Source of the DNA: Marivita lacus
GTDB lineage: Bacteria; Pseudomonadota; Alphaproteobacteria; Rhodobacterales; Rhodobacteraceae
Assembly: GCF_014637725.1 (NCBI RefSeq)
Contig: NZ_BMFC01000002.1
Span: forward strand, 186,907 to 250,906
DNA: 64,000 bases
Direction of reading: 5' to 3'
The notes under the pieces are model-generated. The model was not told the DNA's origin, made no database searches, and saw only the letters and a list, made by a program, of their open reading frames with translations. Below, piece by piece: positions 18,651 to 29,800 of this stretch (the stretch's first letter is position 1; every line of letters begins with the position of its first letter). The translations under genes were made by a program, and so were the position numbers.

Positions 18651-18956
18651 ATGATAGGACTTGAGCATTACCTGACAGTGGCAGCGGTGCTGTTCGTGAT
18701 CGGGATTTTCGGGCTGTTCCTGAACCGCAAGAACGTGATCATCCTGCTGATGAGCATCGAACTGATGCTCTTGGCGGTGAACATCAACTTGGTCGCGTTC
18801 TCGAGCTTCCTTGGCGATCTGGTGGGGCAGGTGTTCACCCTGTTCGTACTGACCGTCGCGGCGGCCGAAGCAGCCATCGGGCTTGCTATCCTCGTCTGTT
18901 TCTTCCGCAACCGTGGGTCCATCGCGGTTGAAGACGTCAACGTGATGAAGGGCTGA
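18651..18956 (+). CDS. nuoK: NADH-quinone oxidoreductase subunit K
   Basis: 101 residues, the canonical length; three membrane helices. The two membrane Glu residues that form the proton path are visible in [18 protein letters not shown] and [15 protein letters not shown] 18651 is preferred to GTG 18648 because GGAGGGA (18640-18646) is well placed. Five bases separate it from nuoL. Confidence 0.96.
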   Translation: MIGLEHYLTVAAVLFVIGIFGLFLNRKNVIILLMSIELMLLAVNINLVAFSSFLGDLVGQVFTLFVLTVAAAEAAIGLAILVCFFRNRGSIAVEDVNVMKG

Positions 18957-18961
18957 CGATC

Positions 18962-21034
18962 ATGGAAACGCTCATCCTGTTTTCCCCGCTTGTCGGCTCG
19001 ATCCTTTGTGGGTTTGGCTGGAAATTCATCGGCGAGACCGCTGCGCAATGGGTGGCCACGGGCCTTTTGTTCTTTGCCTGCGTGCTCTCGTGGATCGTCT
19101 TCCTGACCCATGATGGCGTGACCGAGACCATCGACATCCTGCGCTGGATCGAGTCTGGCACTCTCAGCACCGAATGGGCCATTCGTCTGGACCGTCTGAC
19201 CGCGATCATGCTGATCGTTGTCACGACCGTGTCGGCGCTCGTGCATCTGTATAGCTTCGGCTACATGGATCACGACCCGCAGTGGCGCGAGGGCGAGGTC
19301 TACAAGCCGCGGTTCTTTGCCTACCTGTCGTTTTTCACCTTCGCCATGCTGATGCTGGTGACGTCCGACAACCTTGTTCAGATGTTCTTTGGCTGGGAAG
19401 GCGTGGGCGTCGCGTCCTACCTGCTGATCGGGTTCTACTACCGCAAGCCCTCGGCCAATGCTGCCGCGATCAAGGCGTTCGTCGTCAACCGGGTTGGCGA
19501 CTTCGGCTTTGCACTTGGCATTTTCGCTCTGTTCTTCCTTGTGGACAGCGTGCGTTTCGACGACATCTTTGCCGCCGCACCCACGCTGGCGGAAACGCAG
19601 CTGACCTTCCTCTGGACTGAATGGAACGCGGCCAATTTGATCGCATTTCTGCTTTTCATTGGCGCAATGGGGAAATCGGCGCAATTGTTCCTGCACACAT
19701 GGTTGCCTGACGCGATGGAAGGCCCGACGCCGGTGTCGGCGCTGATCCACGCGGCGACCATGGTGACGGCGGGTGTGTTCCTGATCTGCCGCATGTCGCC
19801 GGTGATGGAATTTGCGCCCGAAGCGATGGCCTTCGTCACTTTCCTCGGGGCCAGCACGGCCTTTGTCGCGGCGACCATCGGTCTGGTTCAGAACGACATC
19901 AAGCGCGTGATCGCCTATTCGACCATGTCACAGTTGGGTTACATGTTCGTCGCCGCGGGCGTCGGCGTCTATTCGGTGGCGATGTTCCACCTGCTCACCC
20001 ACGCTTTCTTCAAAGCGATGCTGTTCCTTGGTGCCGGATCGGTGATCCACGCCATGCATCACGAGCAGGACATGCGGAACTATGGCGGTCTGCGCAAGAA
20101 AATCCCCTATACGTTCTGGGCGATGATGATCGGAACACTGGCCATCACCGGTGTGGGTATCCCGCTGACGGGCTGGATCGGTTTTGCCGGATTCGCCTCA
20201 AAGGATGCGGTCATTGAGTCGGCCTATGCCGCTGGCCCGATGGGCTACGCCTTCTGGATGCTGGTCATCGCGGCGCTGTTCACCAGCTTCTATAGCTGGC
20301 GGCTCATGTTCCTGACCTTCTACGGCAAGCCGCGCGGCGACAAGCACACGCATGAGCACGCGCACGAGTCGCCGATGATCATGCTGATCCCGCTGGGTGT
20401 GCTGAGCATCGGGTCGATCTTTGCCGGTGCGATCTGGTATTCGAGCTTCTTTGGCAAGGTGAACGAGGTCGTATCGTTCTTTGGCGGTGCCTATGGCGAA
20501 CCGACGGCCGAACTGGTCGAACAGGTGGCCGAGCGCAGCCCGAACGCGTCCGAGTTGAATTACGTGATGGAAAGCGCTCCCGGTGAGGCAGCGATCTACA
20601 TGGCGCCCGAGAACACCATCCTACACGAGGCGCATTATGTGCCGACATGGGTGAAACTCAGCCCGTTCATCGCGATGCTGATCGGGTTTGGCACGGCGTG
20701 GATGTTTTATATCCGCGATCGGTCGCTGCCCAAGCGGCTGGCCGAAAACCAGCGCCCGCTTTACGAGTTCCTGCTGAACAAGTGGTATTTCGACGAGATC
20801 TACAACTTCCTGTTCGTGCAGCCTGCCAAGGGTCTGGGCCGTCTGCTGTGGAAGCGCGGTGATGGCAATGTCATCGACGGGTCGCTCAATGGCGTGGCCA
20901 TGGGCTTTATCCCGATGCTGACGCGGCTCGCCGGCAAGGCGCAGTCAGGTTACATATTTACCTATGCCTTCTACATGGTGATCGGCATCGCCGCGCTTGT
21001 CACCTGGATGACGCTGAGCGGAGGAGCAAACTGA
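18962..21034 (+). CDS. nuoL: NADH-quinone oxidoreductase subunit L
   Basis: Antiporter-like proton-pumping subunit, 690 residues, at the far end of the membrane arm. Motifs: [20 protein letters not shown] (Glu of the pumping site), [18 protein letters not shown], and [20 protein letters not shown] His-rich loop ([12 protein letters not shown]) lies after about residue 460. The C-terminal part corresponds to the lateral helix and last membrane helix. The stop overlaps the nuoM start by one base (TGATG). Confidence 0.97.
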   Translation: METLILFSPLVGSILCGFGWKFIGETAAQWVATGLLFFACVLSWIVFLTHDGVTETIDILRWIESGTLSTEWAIRLDRLTAIMLIVVTTVSALVHLYSFGYMDHDPQWREGEVYKPRFFAYLSFFTFAMLMLVTSDNLVQMFFGWEGVGVASYLLIGFYYRKPSANAAAIKAFVVNRVGDFGFALGIFALFFLVDSVRFDDIFAAAPTLAETQLTFLWTEWNAANLIAFLLFIGAMGKSAQLFLHTWLPDAMEGPTPVSALIHAATMVTAGVFLICRMSPVMEFAPEAMAFVTFLGASTAFVAATIGLVQNDIKRVIAYSTMSQLGYMFVAAGVGVYSVAMFHLLTHAFFKAMLFLGAGSVIHAMHHEQDMRNYGGLRKKIPYTFWAMMIGTLAITGVGIPLTGWIGFAGFASKDAVIESAYAAGPMGYAFWMLVIAALFTSFYSWRLMFLTFYGKPRGDKHTHEHAHESPMIMLIPLGVLSIGSIFAGAIWYSSFFGKVNEVVSFFGGAYGEPTAELVEQVAERSPNASELNYVMESAPGEAAIYMAPENTILHEAHYVPTWVKLSPFIAMLIGFGTAWMFYIRDRSLPKRLAENQRPLYEFLLNKWYFDEIYNFLFVQPAKGLGRLLWKRGDGNVIDGSLNGVAMGFIPMLTRLAGKAQSGYIFTYAFYMVIGIAALVTWMTLSGGAN

Positions 21035-22578
21035 TGGATAACCTGCTTTCCATTGTCACGTTCCTGCCTGCACTGGCGGCACTGATCCTGCTGGTCTTCC
21101 TGCGCGGCGATGACGAGGCGGCGAACCGCAACGCCAGGTGGCTGTCGCTGATCGCGACCAGCGCGACCTTCCTGATCTCGCTGTTCATCCTGTTCCAGTT
21201 CGATCCGCAGAACACCGGCTTCCAGATGGTCGAAGAGACCGAGTGGCTGCTGGGCCTGCAATACAAGATGGGTGTCGACGGGATTTCGGTGCTGTTCGTC
21301 ATGCTAACCACCTTCATGATGCCGCTTGTCATCGCGGCAAGCTGGGATGTGAGCCACCGCGTCAAGGAATACATGATCGCCTTCCTGGTGCTGGAGACGC
21401 TCATGCTGGGCGTGTTCATGGCGTTGGATCTCGTACTGTTCTACCTGTTCTTCGAAGCGGGCCTGATCCCGATGTTCCTGATCATCGGCATCTGGGGCGG
21501 CAAGAACCGCATCTACGCGTCGTTCAAGTTCTTCCTCTACACCTTCCTCGGGTCGGTGCTGATGCTGGTGGCGATGGTGGCGATGTTCTCGGATGCGGGC
21601 ACCACCGATATCGAGCAATTGCTGGTGCACCAGTTCGGGTCCGAGACCTTCTCGATCCTCGGGGTGCAAATCGTCGGCGGTCTGCAGACCCTGATGTTCA
21701 TCGCGTTCTTCGCCTCCTTCGCGGTCAAGATGCCGATGTGGCCGGTCCACACCTGGTTGCCGGACGCGCACGTGCAGGCACCGACCGCAGGGTCGGTGGT
21801 TCTGGCGGCGATCCTGCTCAAGATGGGGGGCTACGGTTTCCTGCGGTTCAGCCTTCCGATGTTCCCCGTGGGCGCGGATCTGCTGACGCCGCTGGTGCTG
21901 TGGATGTCGGCCATCGCCATCGTCTATACCTCGCTGGTGGCGCTGGTGCAGGAAGACATGAAAAAGCTCATCGCCTATTCGTCGGTCGCCCATATGGGTT
22001 ACGTGACCATGGGTATTTTCGCAGCCAACCAGCAGGGGATCGACGGTGCGATCTTCCAGATGATCAGCCACGGCTTCATCTCTGGCGCACTCTTCCTGTG
22101 TGTCGGCGTGATCTATGACCGGATGCACACCCGCGAGATTGACGCCTATGGCGGCCTTGTGAACCGGATGCCGGCCTATGCGCTGATCTTCATGCTGTTC
22201 ACAATGGCCAATGTCGGCCTGCCGGGCACATCGGGCTTTGTCGGGGAATTCCTGACGCTGGTGGGCATCTTCCAGGTCAACACATGGATCGCGGCCATCG
22301 CCACATCTGGTGTGATCCTGTCGGCAGCCTATGCGCTCTGGCTTTACCGCCGGGTGGTGATGGGCGATCTGATCAAGGAAAGCCTGAAGACCATCAAGGA
22401 CATGACCCGCCGCGAACGCGCGATCTTTGCGCCGCTGGTGGTGGTGACGATCCTCTTTGGTGTCTACCCGGCCCCGATCCTCGACACGATCGGGCCGTCG
22501 GTCGAGGCGCTTGTTTCCAATTATCAAGTCGCGCTTGCGGCGGCGGATGCCGCTGTCCAAGTCGCGGCGAACCAATAA
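21034..22578 (+). CDS. nuoM: NADH-quinone oxidoreductase subunit M
   Basis: Antiporter-like subunit (ND4 homologue), 514 residues, about 14 membrane helices. Motifs: [20 protein letters not shown] (key Glu), [17 protein letters not shown], and [18 protein letters not shown]. The C-terminal tail is Ala-rich. It is coupled to nuoL and followed 12 bases later by nuoN. Confidence 0.97.
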   Translation: MDNLLSIVTFLPALAALILLVFLRGDDEAANRNARWLSLIATSATFLISLFILFQFDPQNTGFQMVEETEWLLGLQYKMGVDGISVLFVMLTTFMMPLVIAASWDVSHRVKEYMIAFLVLETLMLGVFMALDLVLFYLFFEAGLIPMFLIIGIWGGKNRIYASFKFFLYTFLGSVLMLVAMVAMFSDAGTTDIEQLLVHQFGSETFSILGVQIVGGLQTLMFIAFFASFAVKMPMWPVHTWLPDAHVQAPTAGSVVLAAILLKMGGYGFLRFSLPMFPVGADLLTPLVLWMSAIAIVYTSLVALVQEDMKKLIAYSSVAHMGYVTMGIFAANQQGIDGAIFQMISHGFISGALFLCVGVIYDRMHTREIDAYGGLVNRMPAYALIFMLFTMANVGLPGTSGFVGEFLTLVGIFQVNTWIAAIATSGVILSAAYALWLYRRVVMGDLIKESLKTIKDMTRRERAIFAPLVVVTILFGVYPAPILDTIGPSVEALVSNYQVALAAADAAVQVAANQ

Positions 22579-22590
22579 GGGGGCGAGGCT

Positions 22591-24033
22591 ATGCTCTCGG
22601 CTGATCTGGGTATCATCCTGCCGGAAATCGTGCTGGCGGTCTATGCGATGGTCGCACTTCTGGGCGCGGTCTACACCGTCAAGGACGGCGCGGCATCGTT
22701 GCTGGTCTGGACGACCAGCGGCCTCTTCCTGTCGCTTGCGGTGTGGATCGGGCTGAACGGGTCGGGGACCAACGTGGCCTTCAACGGCATGTTCATCGAC
22801 GACGGCTTCGCCCGCTTCGCCAAGGTGGTGATCCTTGTCTCGGCGGCGGCGGTTCTGCTGATGTCCGAAGCCTACATGACCCGCCGCGGGCTCTTGCGGT
22901 TCGAATATCCGCTGCTGATCGCGCTGGCGGTTGTGGGCATGATGATGATGGTGTCGGCAGGCGATTTGATGTCGCTTTACATGGGGCTCGAGCTGCAATC
23001 GCTGGCTTTGTATGTCGTGGCCTCCCTGCGCCGGGACAGCCTGAAATCCACCGAAGCGGGTCTCAAGTATTTCGTGTTGGGTGCGCTGTCCTCGGGTCTG
23101 CTGCTTTACGGTGCATCGCTAGTCTACGGCTATTCAGGCACGACGCTGTTCTCGGGCATCATCCAGACGGCAACCGAGGGCGAGGTGTCGCTTGGCCTGC
23201 TGTTCGGTCTGGTGTTCCTGATCTCGGGCCTTGCGTTCAAGGTCTCGGCGGTGCCGTTCCACATGTGGACGCCGGATGTCTACGAAGGCTCACCCACGCC
23301 AGTCACGGCGTTCTTTGCCACGGCCCCCAAGGTGGCGGCGATGGCGCTTTTCGCCCGCGTGATGCATGACGCCTTTGGCGGTGCAGTCAGCGACTGGAGC
23401 CAGGTGATCGCGCTCTTGTCGGTCCTGTCGATGTTCCTTGGCGCGATTGCCGCCATCGGCCAGACCGACATCAAGCGGCTGATGGCGTTCTCGTCCATTG
23501 CCCATATGGGCTACGCACTGATGGGTCTGGCGGCGGGCACCGCGTTCGGCGTGCAGGCGATGCTGATCTACATGGCGATCTACGTGACGATGAACGTGGG
23601 CACATTCGCCTTCATCCTGTCGATGAGCCGCGACGGCCAGCCGGTGTCGAACATCGCGTCGCTGAACATGTATTCCAAACGCGAGCCGGGCAAGGCGCTG
23701 GCGATGCTGGTGCTGCTGTTCTCATTGGCCGGCGTGCCGCCGCTGGTCGGCTTTTTCGGCAAGCTCTACGTGCTGCGCGCGGCTTATGATGCTGGGCTGG
23801 CATGGCTGGCGATTGCCGGTGTGGTCGCGTCGGTGATCGGGGCGTTCTACTACCTGCGCATCGTCTTCTACATGTATTTCGGCGAGGAACGCGACGACGC
23901 GCTGGATCGCAGCAAGTCCCCCATGCTCTGGGGCATGTTGATGGCGAGCGCGGTGATCATGGTGGTTGGTGTCGTGAACCTTTTCGGGATCGAAGGTGCT
24001 GCGGCAGCGGCGGCGGCCACCCTTGTCAACTAG
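22591..24033 (+). CDS. nuoN: NADH-quinone oxidoreductase subunit N
   Basis: Antiporter-like subunit (ND2 homologue), 480 residues, about 14 membrane helices. Motifs: [18 protein letters not shown] (pumping Glu), [20 protein letters not shown], and [34 protein letters not shown] lies upstream of the ATG. It is the last nuo gene; a strong terminator follows. Confidence 0.97.
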   Translation: MLSADLGIILPEIVLAVYAMVALLGAVYTVKDGAASLLVWTTSGLFLSLAVWIGLNGSGTNVAFNGMFIDDGFARFAKVVILVSAAAVLLMSEAYMTRRGLLRFEYPLLIALAVVGMMMMVSAGDLMSLYMGLELQSLALYVVASLRRDSLKSTEAGLKYFVLGALSSGLLLYGASLVYGYSGTTLFSGIIQTATEGEVSLGLLFGLVFLISGLAFKVSAVPFHMWTPDVYEGSPTPVTAFFATAPKVAAMALFARVMHDAFGGAVSDWSQVIALLSVLSMFLGAIAAIGQTDIKRLMAFSSIAHMGYALMGLAAGTAFGVQAMLIYMAIYVTMNVGTFAFILSMSRDGQPVSNIASLNMYSKREPGKALAMLVLLFSLAGVPPLVGFFGKLYVLRAAYDAGLAWLAIAGVVASVIGAFYYLRIVFYMYFGEERDDALDRSKSPMLWGMLMASAVIMVVGVVNLFGIEGAAAAAAATLVN

Positions 24034-24058
24034 GCAGTCTTGTTCCGTGACACATCGT

Positions 24059-24089
24059 GACGCGCCCTTGGCGCGTCGCTTTGTTTTTT
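24059..24089 (+). terminator. Rho-independent terminator behind nuoN
   Basis: GACGCGC (24059-24065), loop CCTTG, GCGCGTC (24071-24077), then GCTTTGTTTTTT. A GC-rich 7-bp stem plus a T-rich tract fits a classical terminator and probably ends most of the nuo transcript before birA. Confidence 0.75.
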
Positions 24090-24123
24090 GCGCCCCGCTG
24101 CGCGGGACGCGGTGCCTCCGGCG

Positions 24124-24146
24124 GGAGTATTCAGAACAAGAAGAAG
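24124..24146 (+). repeat. Family A repeat tail, copy 3
   Basis: GGAGTATTCAGAACAAGAAG followed by AAG, preceded by short hairpins (CCGCTGCGCGG and CTCCGGCGGGAG). It lies between the nuoN terminator and the birA start. Confidence 0.65.
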
Positions 24147-24158
24147 CCGGGGTCGCGC

Positions 24159-24893
24159 ATGGCTGACTGGCCTTTGGGATATGGGCGGCAGGTTCTGACC
24201 GAAGTGGACAGCACCATGCTCGAGGCGGCGCGACAGGCGGTGGACCTGTCGGGACCGACCTGGATCTGTGCGCTGCACCAGACGGCGGCGCGGGGGCGGC
24301 GCGGGCGGGTCTGGGTCAATCCCAAGGGCAATTTCGCGGCGACGCTGGTGATACCGACCGCCGATGCACCCGACCGGCGCGCGCTGCGCAGTTTTGTGGC
24401 TGCACTGGCGCTGTTCGATGCTCTGGTGGCGGTGTCGGGTCGCGTCGACGGGTTGGCGCTGAAATGGCCCAATGACGTGCTTTTGACCGGAGGCAAGGTG
24501 GCGGGTATTCTGCTCGAAAGCCTTGGATCGCATCTGGCCATCGGCATCGGCGTGAATCTTGTCACGGCACCGGATGCAGCGGAGGTCGAGGCGGGCGCGG
24601 TGCCGCCGGTTTCGGTCGTGTCGGCGCTGGGGGTCGAAGTGGGGCAGGAGGTGTTCCTCGACATGCTGGCCGCCGCCTTTGCCCGCCACGAGGCGCAGTT
24701 CGTGACCTACGGCTTCGCGCCGACCCGTGAGGCGTGGCTGTCGCGCGCGGCACGGCTGGGCGAGGTGGTGACGGCGCGGATGGGTGACCATGACGTCACG
24801 GGGACCTTCGAGACTGTAGACGCCGATGGGCGGATCGTCCTAAACACCGCGTCAGGCCGCCAAGCCATCGCGGCTGCAGATATTTTCTTTTGA
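24159..24893 (+). CDS. birA: Biotin--[acetyl-CoA-carboxylase] ligase
   Basis: Attaches biotin to carrier domains such as LiuD in this window. 244 residues, catalytic core plus C-terminal domain only; no N-terminal helix-turn-helix, so it is not a repressor-type BirA. Motifs: the biotinyl-AMP loop AARGRRGRVWVNPKGN and the conserved KWPNDVLLTGGKVAGIL. The start at ATG 24159 is chosen because the longer frame would include the repeat tail. It is followed closely by coaX. Confidence 0.93.
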   Translation: MADWPLGYGRQVLTEVDSTMLEAARQAVDLSGPTWICALHQTAARGRRGRVWVNPKGNFAATLVIPTADAPDRRALRSFVAALALFDALVAVSGRVDGLALKWPNDVLLTGGKVAGILLESLGSHLAIGIGVNLVTAPDAAEVEAGAVPPVSVVSALGVEVGQEVFLDMLAAAFARHEAQFVTYGFAPTREAWLSRAARLGEVVTARMGDHDVTGTFETVDADGRIVLNTASGRQAIAAADIFF

Positions 24894-24904
24894 GGGGCAG
24901 GGCC

Positions 24905-25678
24905 ATGCTTCTGTGTATCGACTGCGGCAACACCAACACCGTGTTCTCCATCTGGAACGGGGAGCGGTTCCTGTGCACGCTGCGCACCTCGACCCATCAC
25001 GGGCGCACCGCGGATGCCTATTTCACGTGGTTCTCGACGCTGATCACCCATTACGGGATCGAGCCCGACATCACCGATGTGATTGTCGCCTCCACCGTGC
25101 CGCGCGTGGTGTGGAACCTGCGGGTGTTCTCGGACCGGTTCTTTGGCGTGCGGCCCATCGTGGTGGGCAAGCCCGAATGCCTCTTGCCGCATCCGCCGCG
25201 CGTCGATGCGGGCACGGGGGTGGGGCCGGACCGTCTGGCCAATGCCGCTGGCGCCTTCGACCGGCATGGCGGCGACGTTGTGGTGGTGGATTTCGGCACG
25301 GCGACGAATTTCGATGTGGTGGCCGAGGACGGTGCCTATGTCGGCGGCGTGATCGCGCCCGGCGTGAACCTGTCGCTCGAGGCGCTGCACCAAGGCGCGG
25401 CGGCGCTGCCGCATGTGGACATCTCGCAGCCCGAGCGCGTGATCGGCACCAACACGGTGGCCTGTATCCAGTCGGGCGTCTTCTGGGGGTATGTCGGGCT
25501 GATCCAGGGGATCACGACGCGCATAAAGGCTGAATATGGCCGATCCATGAAGGTGATTGGAACCGGCGGCCTTGCTCCCTTGTTCGCTCAAGGGGAACTG
25601 CTATTTGACACAATCGAAGATGACCTGACCATGCACGGTCTGACGGTCATACATGCATATAACACAGAAAACGGATAA
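24905..25678 (+). CDS. coaX: Type III pantothenate kinase
   Basis: First step of coenzyme A synthesis: phosphorylation of pantothenate. 257 residues, ASKHA fold. Motifs: LLCIDCGNTNTVFSIW (phosphate loop), DAGTGVGPDRLANAAGAF and VVDFGTATNFDVV (catalytic Asp), GGVIAPGVNLS. The ATG is preceded by TGAGGGGCAGGGCC. It lies 11 bases after birA and 3 bases before rnj, so the three are probably one transcript. Confidence 0.95.
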   Translation: MLLCIDCGNTNTVFSIWNGERFLCTLRTSTHHGRTADAYFTWFSTLITHYGIEPDITDVIVASTVPRVVWNLRVFSDRFFGVRPIVVGKPECLLPHPPRVDAGTGVGPDRLANAAGAFDRHGGDVVVVDFGTATNFDVVAEDGAYVGGVIAPGVNLSLEALHQGAAALPHVDISQPERVIGTNTVACIQSGVFWGYVGLIQGITTRIKAEYGRSMKVIGTGGLAPLFAQGELLFDTIEDDLTMHGLTVIHAYNTENG

Positions 25679-25681
25679 AAC

Positions 25682-27349
25682 ATGAGCGGTGAACGGATCA
25701 TCTACCTGCCTCTTGGCGGGGCCGGCGAAATTGGCATGAATGCCTATGTCTATGGCTACGGCAAGCCGGGTCAGGAAAGGCTGATCCTCGTGGATCTTGG
25801 CGTGACCTTTCCGGACATGGACGGCACGCCGGGCGTTGACCTGATCCTGCCCGACATCAGCTGGCTCAAGGAACGTCGCAACCGGCTCGAGGCGATCTTT
25901 ATCACCCATGCCCACGAGGACCATGTGGGGGCTGTCGGGCATTTCTGGGAAGACCTTGGTGCGCCGATCTATGCGCGGGCCTTCACGGCGCATATCGCGC
26001 GGCTCAAGATGGAGGATGCGGGGCAGTCGCCGGAAACCGTGCGCACCGTGTCGCCCTGGCCGGAAACCGTCGAGGCCGGACCGTTCAAGGTGGGTTTCGT
26101 GCCCATCTCTCACTCGATCCCCGAAAGCTCGGGGCTGGTGATCGACACGCCGCAGGGACGGCTGGTGCATTCGGGCGATTTCAAGATCGACGAGACACCG
26201 ATGGTGGGCGAGGCCTTTGACCGGGCACTGTGGGAGGAGATCGGCAAGCCGGGCGTCAAGGCGCTGGTCTGCGATTCGACCAACGTCTTTTCGCTTCATG
26301 AGGGGCGCTCCGAGGCGACCGTGGGTCCCGAGATCGAAACGCTGGTGCGTGACGCCAAGGGCATGGTCGTGGCGACCACCTTTGCGTCGAACGTGGCACG
26401 GGTGAAGACGCTGGCAGAAGCGGCTGTACGGGCCGGGCGGTCCGTCTGTCTCTTGGGTCGTGCAATGCGGCGGATGATCGAGGCGTCGATCAAGACCGGT
26501 GTTCTGGCGGATTTTCCAACCGTGGTCAGCCCGGAAGAGGCGACGCAGATCCCGCGCGAGAACCTGATGCTGATCGTGACCGGGTCGCAGGGTGAACGGC
26601 GCGCCGCGTCGGCGCAGCTTGCCCGCGGCAAGTTTCAGGGCCTGACCATGGCCGAGGGCGATCTGTTCCTCTTCTCGTCCAAGACGATCCCCGGCAATGA
26701 GCGCGGCGTGATCAGCATCATGAACGCGTTTTCCGAACAGGGTGTTGACGTGGTCGATGACAGTTCGGGCAAGTATCACGTGTCGGGCCACGCGAACCGG
26801 CCCGATCTTGAAACCATGCACACGCTGGTGAACCCGCAGCTTGTGATCCCGATGCATGGCGAACACCGGCATCTGCGCGAGCATGTCAAGGTTGCGGCCT
26901 CGTTGGGGCGCAAGGGCGTTGTGGCGGTCAACGGCATGATGATGGACCTGTCGGGCAATGACCCGAAAGTGGTCGAATACGTGGAAACCGGGCGCACCTA
27001 TCTTGATGGATCGGTCAAGATCGGCGCGCTGGACGGGATCGTCCGGGACCGCATTCGCATGGCGCTGAACGGCCATGTGATCGTGACCGTCATTCTGGAT
27101 GAGGATGACGAGATGCTGGGCGAGCCGTGGTGCGAGGTCATGGGGCTGTCGGAACTGGGCCGCAGCAATGCGCCGCTGGTGGATGTGCTGGAGGAAGACC
27201 TGTCGCAATTCATCGGGCGGGCCGGGGCCAAGACGCTAACCGATGACGACAAGCTGGAAGACGGGCTGCGCCGGATCACGCGTCAGACGACGCAGAACGA
27301 GATCGGCAAGAAACCCGAAGTGACGGTCGTCATCAGCAGGCTTGCATGA
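25682..27349 (+). CDS. rnj: Ribonuclease J
   Basis: Metallo-beta-lactamase ribonuclease with 5'-exo and endo activity in mRNA decay and rRNA maturation. 555 residues, normal length. Metal ligands: FITHAHEDHVGAVG (HxHxDH), the His of VHSGDFKIDE, and the beta-CASP region with SGHANRPD and PMHGEHRHLREH. The C-terminal oligomerisation domain ends in VTVVISRLA. It overlaps gph by 4 bp. Confidence 0.96.
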   Translation: MSGERIIYLPLGGAGEIGMNAYVYGYGKPGQERLILVDLGVTFPDMDGTPGVDLILPDISWLKERRNRLEAIFITHAHEDHVGAVGHFWEDLGAPIYARAFTAHIARLKMEDAGQSPETVRTVSPWPETVEAGPFKVGFVPISHSIPESSGLVIDTPQGRLVHSGDFKIDETPMVGEAFDRALWEEIGKPGVKALVCDSTNVFSLHEGRSEATVGPEIETLVRDAKGMVVATTFASNVARVKTLAEAAVRAGRSVCLLGRAMRRMIEASIKTGVLADFPTVVSPEEATQIPRENLMLIVTGSQGERRAASAQLARGKFQGLTMAEGDLFLFSSKTIPGNERGVISIMNAFSEQGVDVVDDSSGKYHVSGHANRPDLETMHTLVNPQLVIPMHGEHRHLREHVKVAASLGRKGVVAVNGMMMDLSGNDPKVVEYVETGRTYLDGSVKIGALDGIVRDRIRMALNGHVIVTVILDEDDEMLGEPWCEVMGLSELGRSNAPLVDVLEEDLSQFIGRAGAKTLTDDDKLEDGLRRITRQTTQNEIGKKPEVTVVISRLA

Positions 27350-28002
27350 CACGCGGTGTCGTCTTCGATCTGGACGGCACGCTGATCGACAGCCTGCCCG
27401 ACATCGCGGCGGCGGCGAATGCGCTTTTGGCAGATCACGGGCTGGACCCGCTGCCAACGGCGCAGATCGGCAGTTTTGTCGGGATGGGCGAACGGGTGTT
27501 TCTGGATCGCCTCATCGCGGCGACGGCGCTGGACGCGGATCAATATGACCCGCTGATGGACCAGTTCATGACGCTTTACAAAGCGAGCACCGGGTTGACG
27601 ACCGTGTTTCCCGGTGTTGTGGACGCGGTGATGCGTTTGAAGGTCGAGGGCTTCAAACTGGGCATCTGCACCAACAAGCCGGGTGGCCCGCTTGAGGCGG
27701 TGCTCGAAGCGGTCGATCTGGGGAAATGGTTTGACGTGATCATCGCCGGTGACAGCTTGCCAGTGCGCAAGCCGGACCCGGCACCCTTGCGCCTCGCGTT
27801 CGAGCGGATGGCTGTGACAGAAGGGGTCTATGTCGGGGACAGCGATGTGGACGCGGAAACGGCGCAGCGGGCAGGGGTGCCTTTTGCGCTGTTCACCGAA
27901 GGCATCCGGACCAAGCCGATCGACGCAATCCCGCATGACCGGGCGTTCGAGCGGTTCACGGATTTGCCCGACCTCTGCCGGGTCTTGATCCGTCCGATCT
28001 AG
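27346..28002 (+). CDS. gph: Phosphoglycolate phosphatase (HAD family)
   Basis: Dephosphorylates 2-phosphoglycolate, produced by DNA repair or by oxygenase chemistry. 218 residues. HAD motifs: FDLDGTLIDS (nucleophile and acid Asp), CTNKPGG (motif II Thr), the Lys in RKPDPAP, and YVGDSDVDAETA (motif IV). The cap domain lies between motifs I and II. Other HAD phosphatases are hard to exclude. It is the last gene of the birA-coaX-rnj-gph group. Confidence 0.88.
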   Translation: MTRGVVFDLDGTLIDSLPDIAAAANALLADHGLDPLPTAQIGSFVGMGERVFLDRLIAATALDADQYDPLMDQFMTLYKASTGLTTVFPGVVDAVMRLKVEGFKLGICTNKPGGPLEAVLEAVDLGKWFDVIIAGDSLPVRKPDPAPLRLAFERMAVTEGVYVGDSDVDAETAQRAGVPFALFTEGIRTKPIDAIPHDRAFERFTDLPDLCRVLIRPI

Positions 28003-28005
28003 GAG

Positions 28006-28048
28006 GGCGATGCGTCACCGCATCGCCTGTTTCCGTTGACGGAAACAG
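28006..28048. repeat. Paired-hairpin element, family B, copy 1 (bidirectional terminator candidate)
   Basis: Two perfect hairpins side by side: GGCGATGCG/CGCATCGCC (loop TCAC, 28006-28027) and CTGTTTCCGT/ACGGAAACAG (28027-28048). It lies between the convergent stops of gph and the DEAD-box helicase gene. The same two hairpins, in other order or loop orientation, recur at 42955-42992, with weaker forms at 39440-39475 and 12456-12505. Confidence 0.65.
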
Positions 28049-28060
28049 ACGCGCAGGAAC

Positions 28061-29578
<1,518 letters not shown>

Positions 29579-29800
29579 GTGTATCCGTTGTTCACGGACT
29601 GACTGCGCCCGTGCGTCTGTTGTGATCCGACCCGTTTGGCCCTGTGTTTTTCCACAATTAAGATCTGGGTGCTATGTAATGGCGGAATGGTCGCGGGTCA
29701 ATGCGGCGCGACACACCTGCGCGGAAGTGGCATTTTGCAACAGGCTTTGGTGGCGGTGCGGCAACAATCGCCGGTTTCGCGCCACAGTGTTGCAATCCGG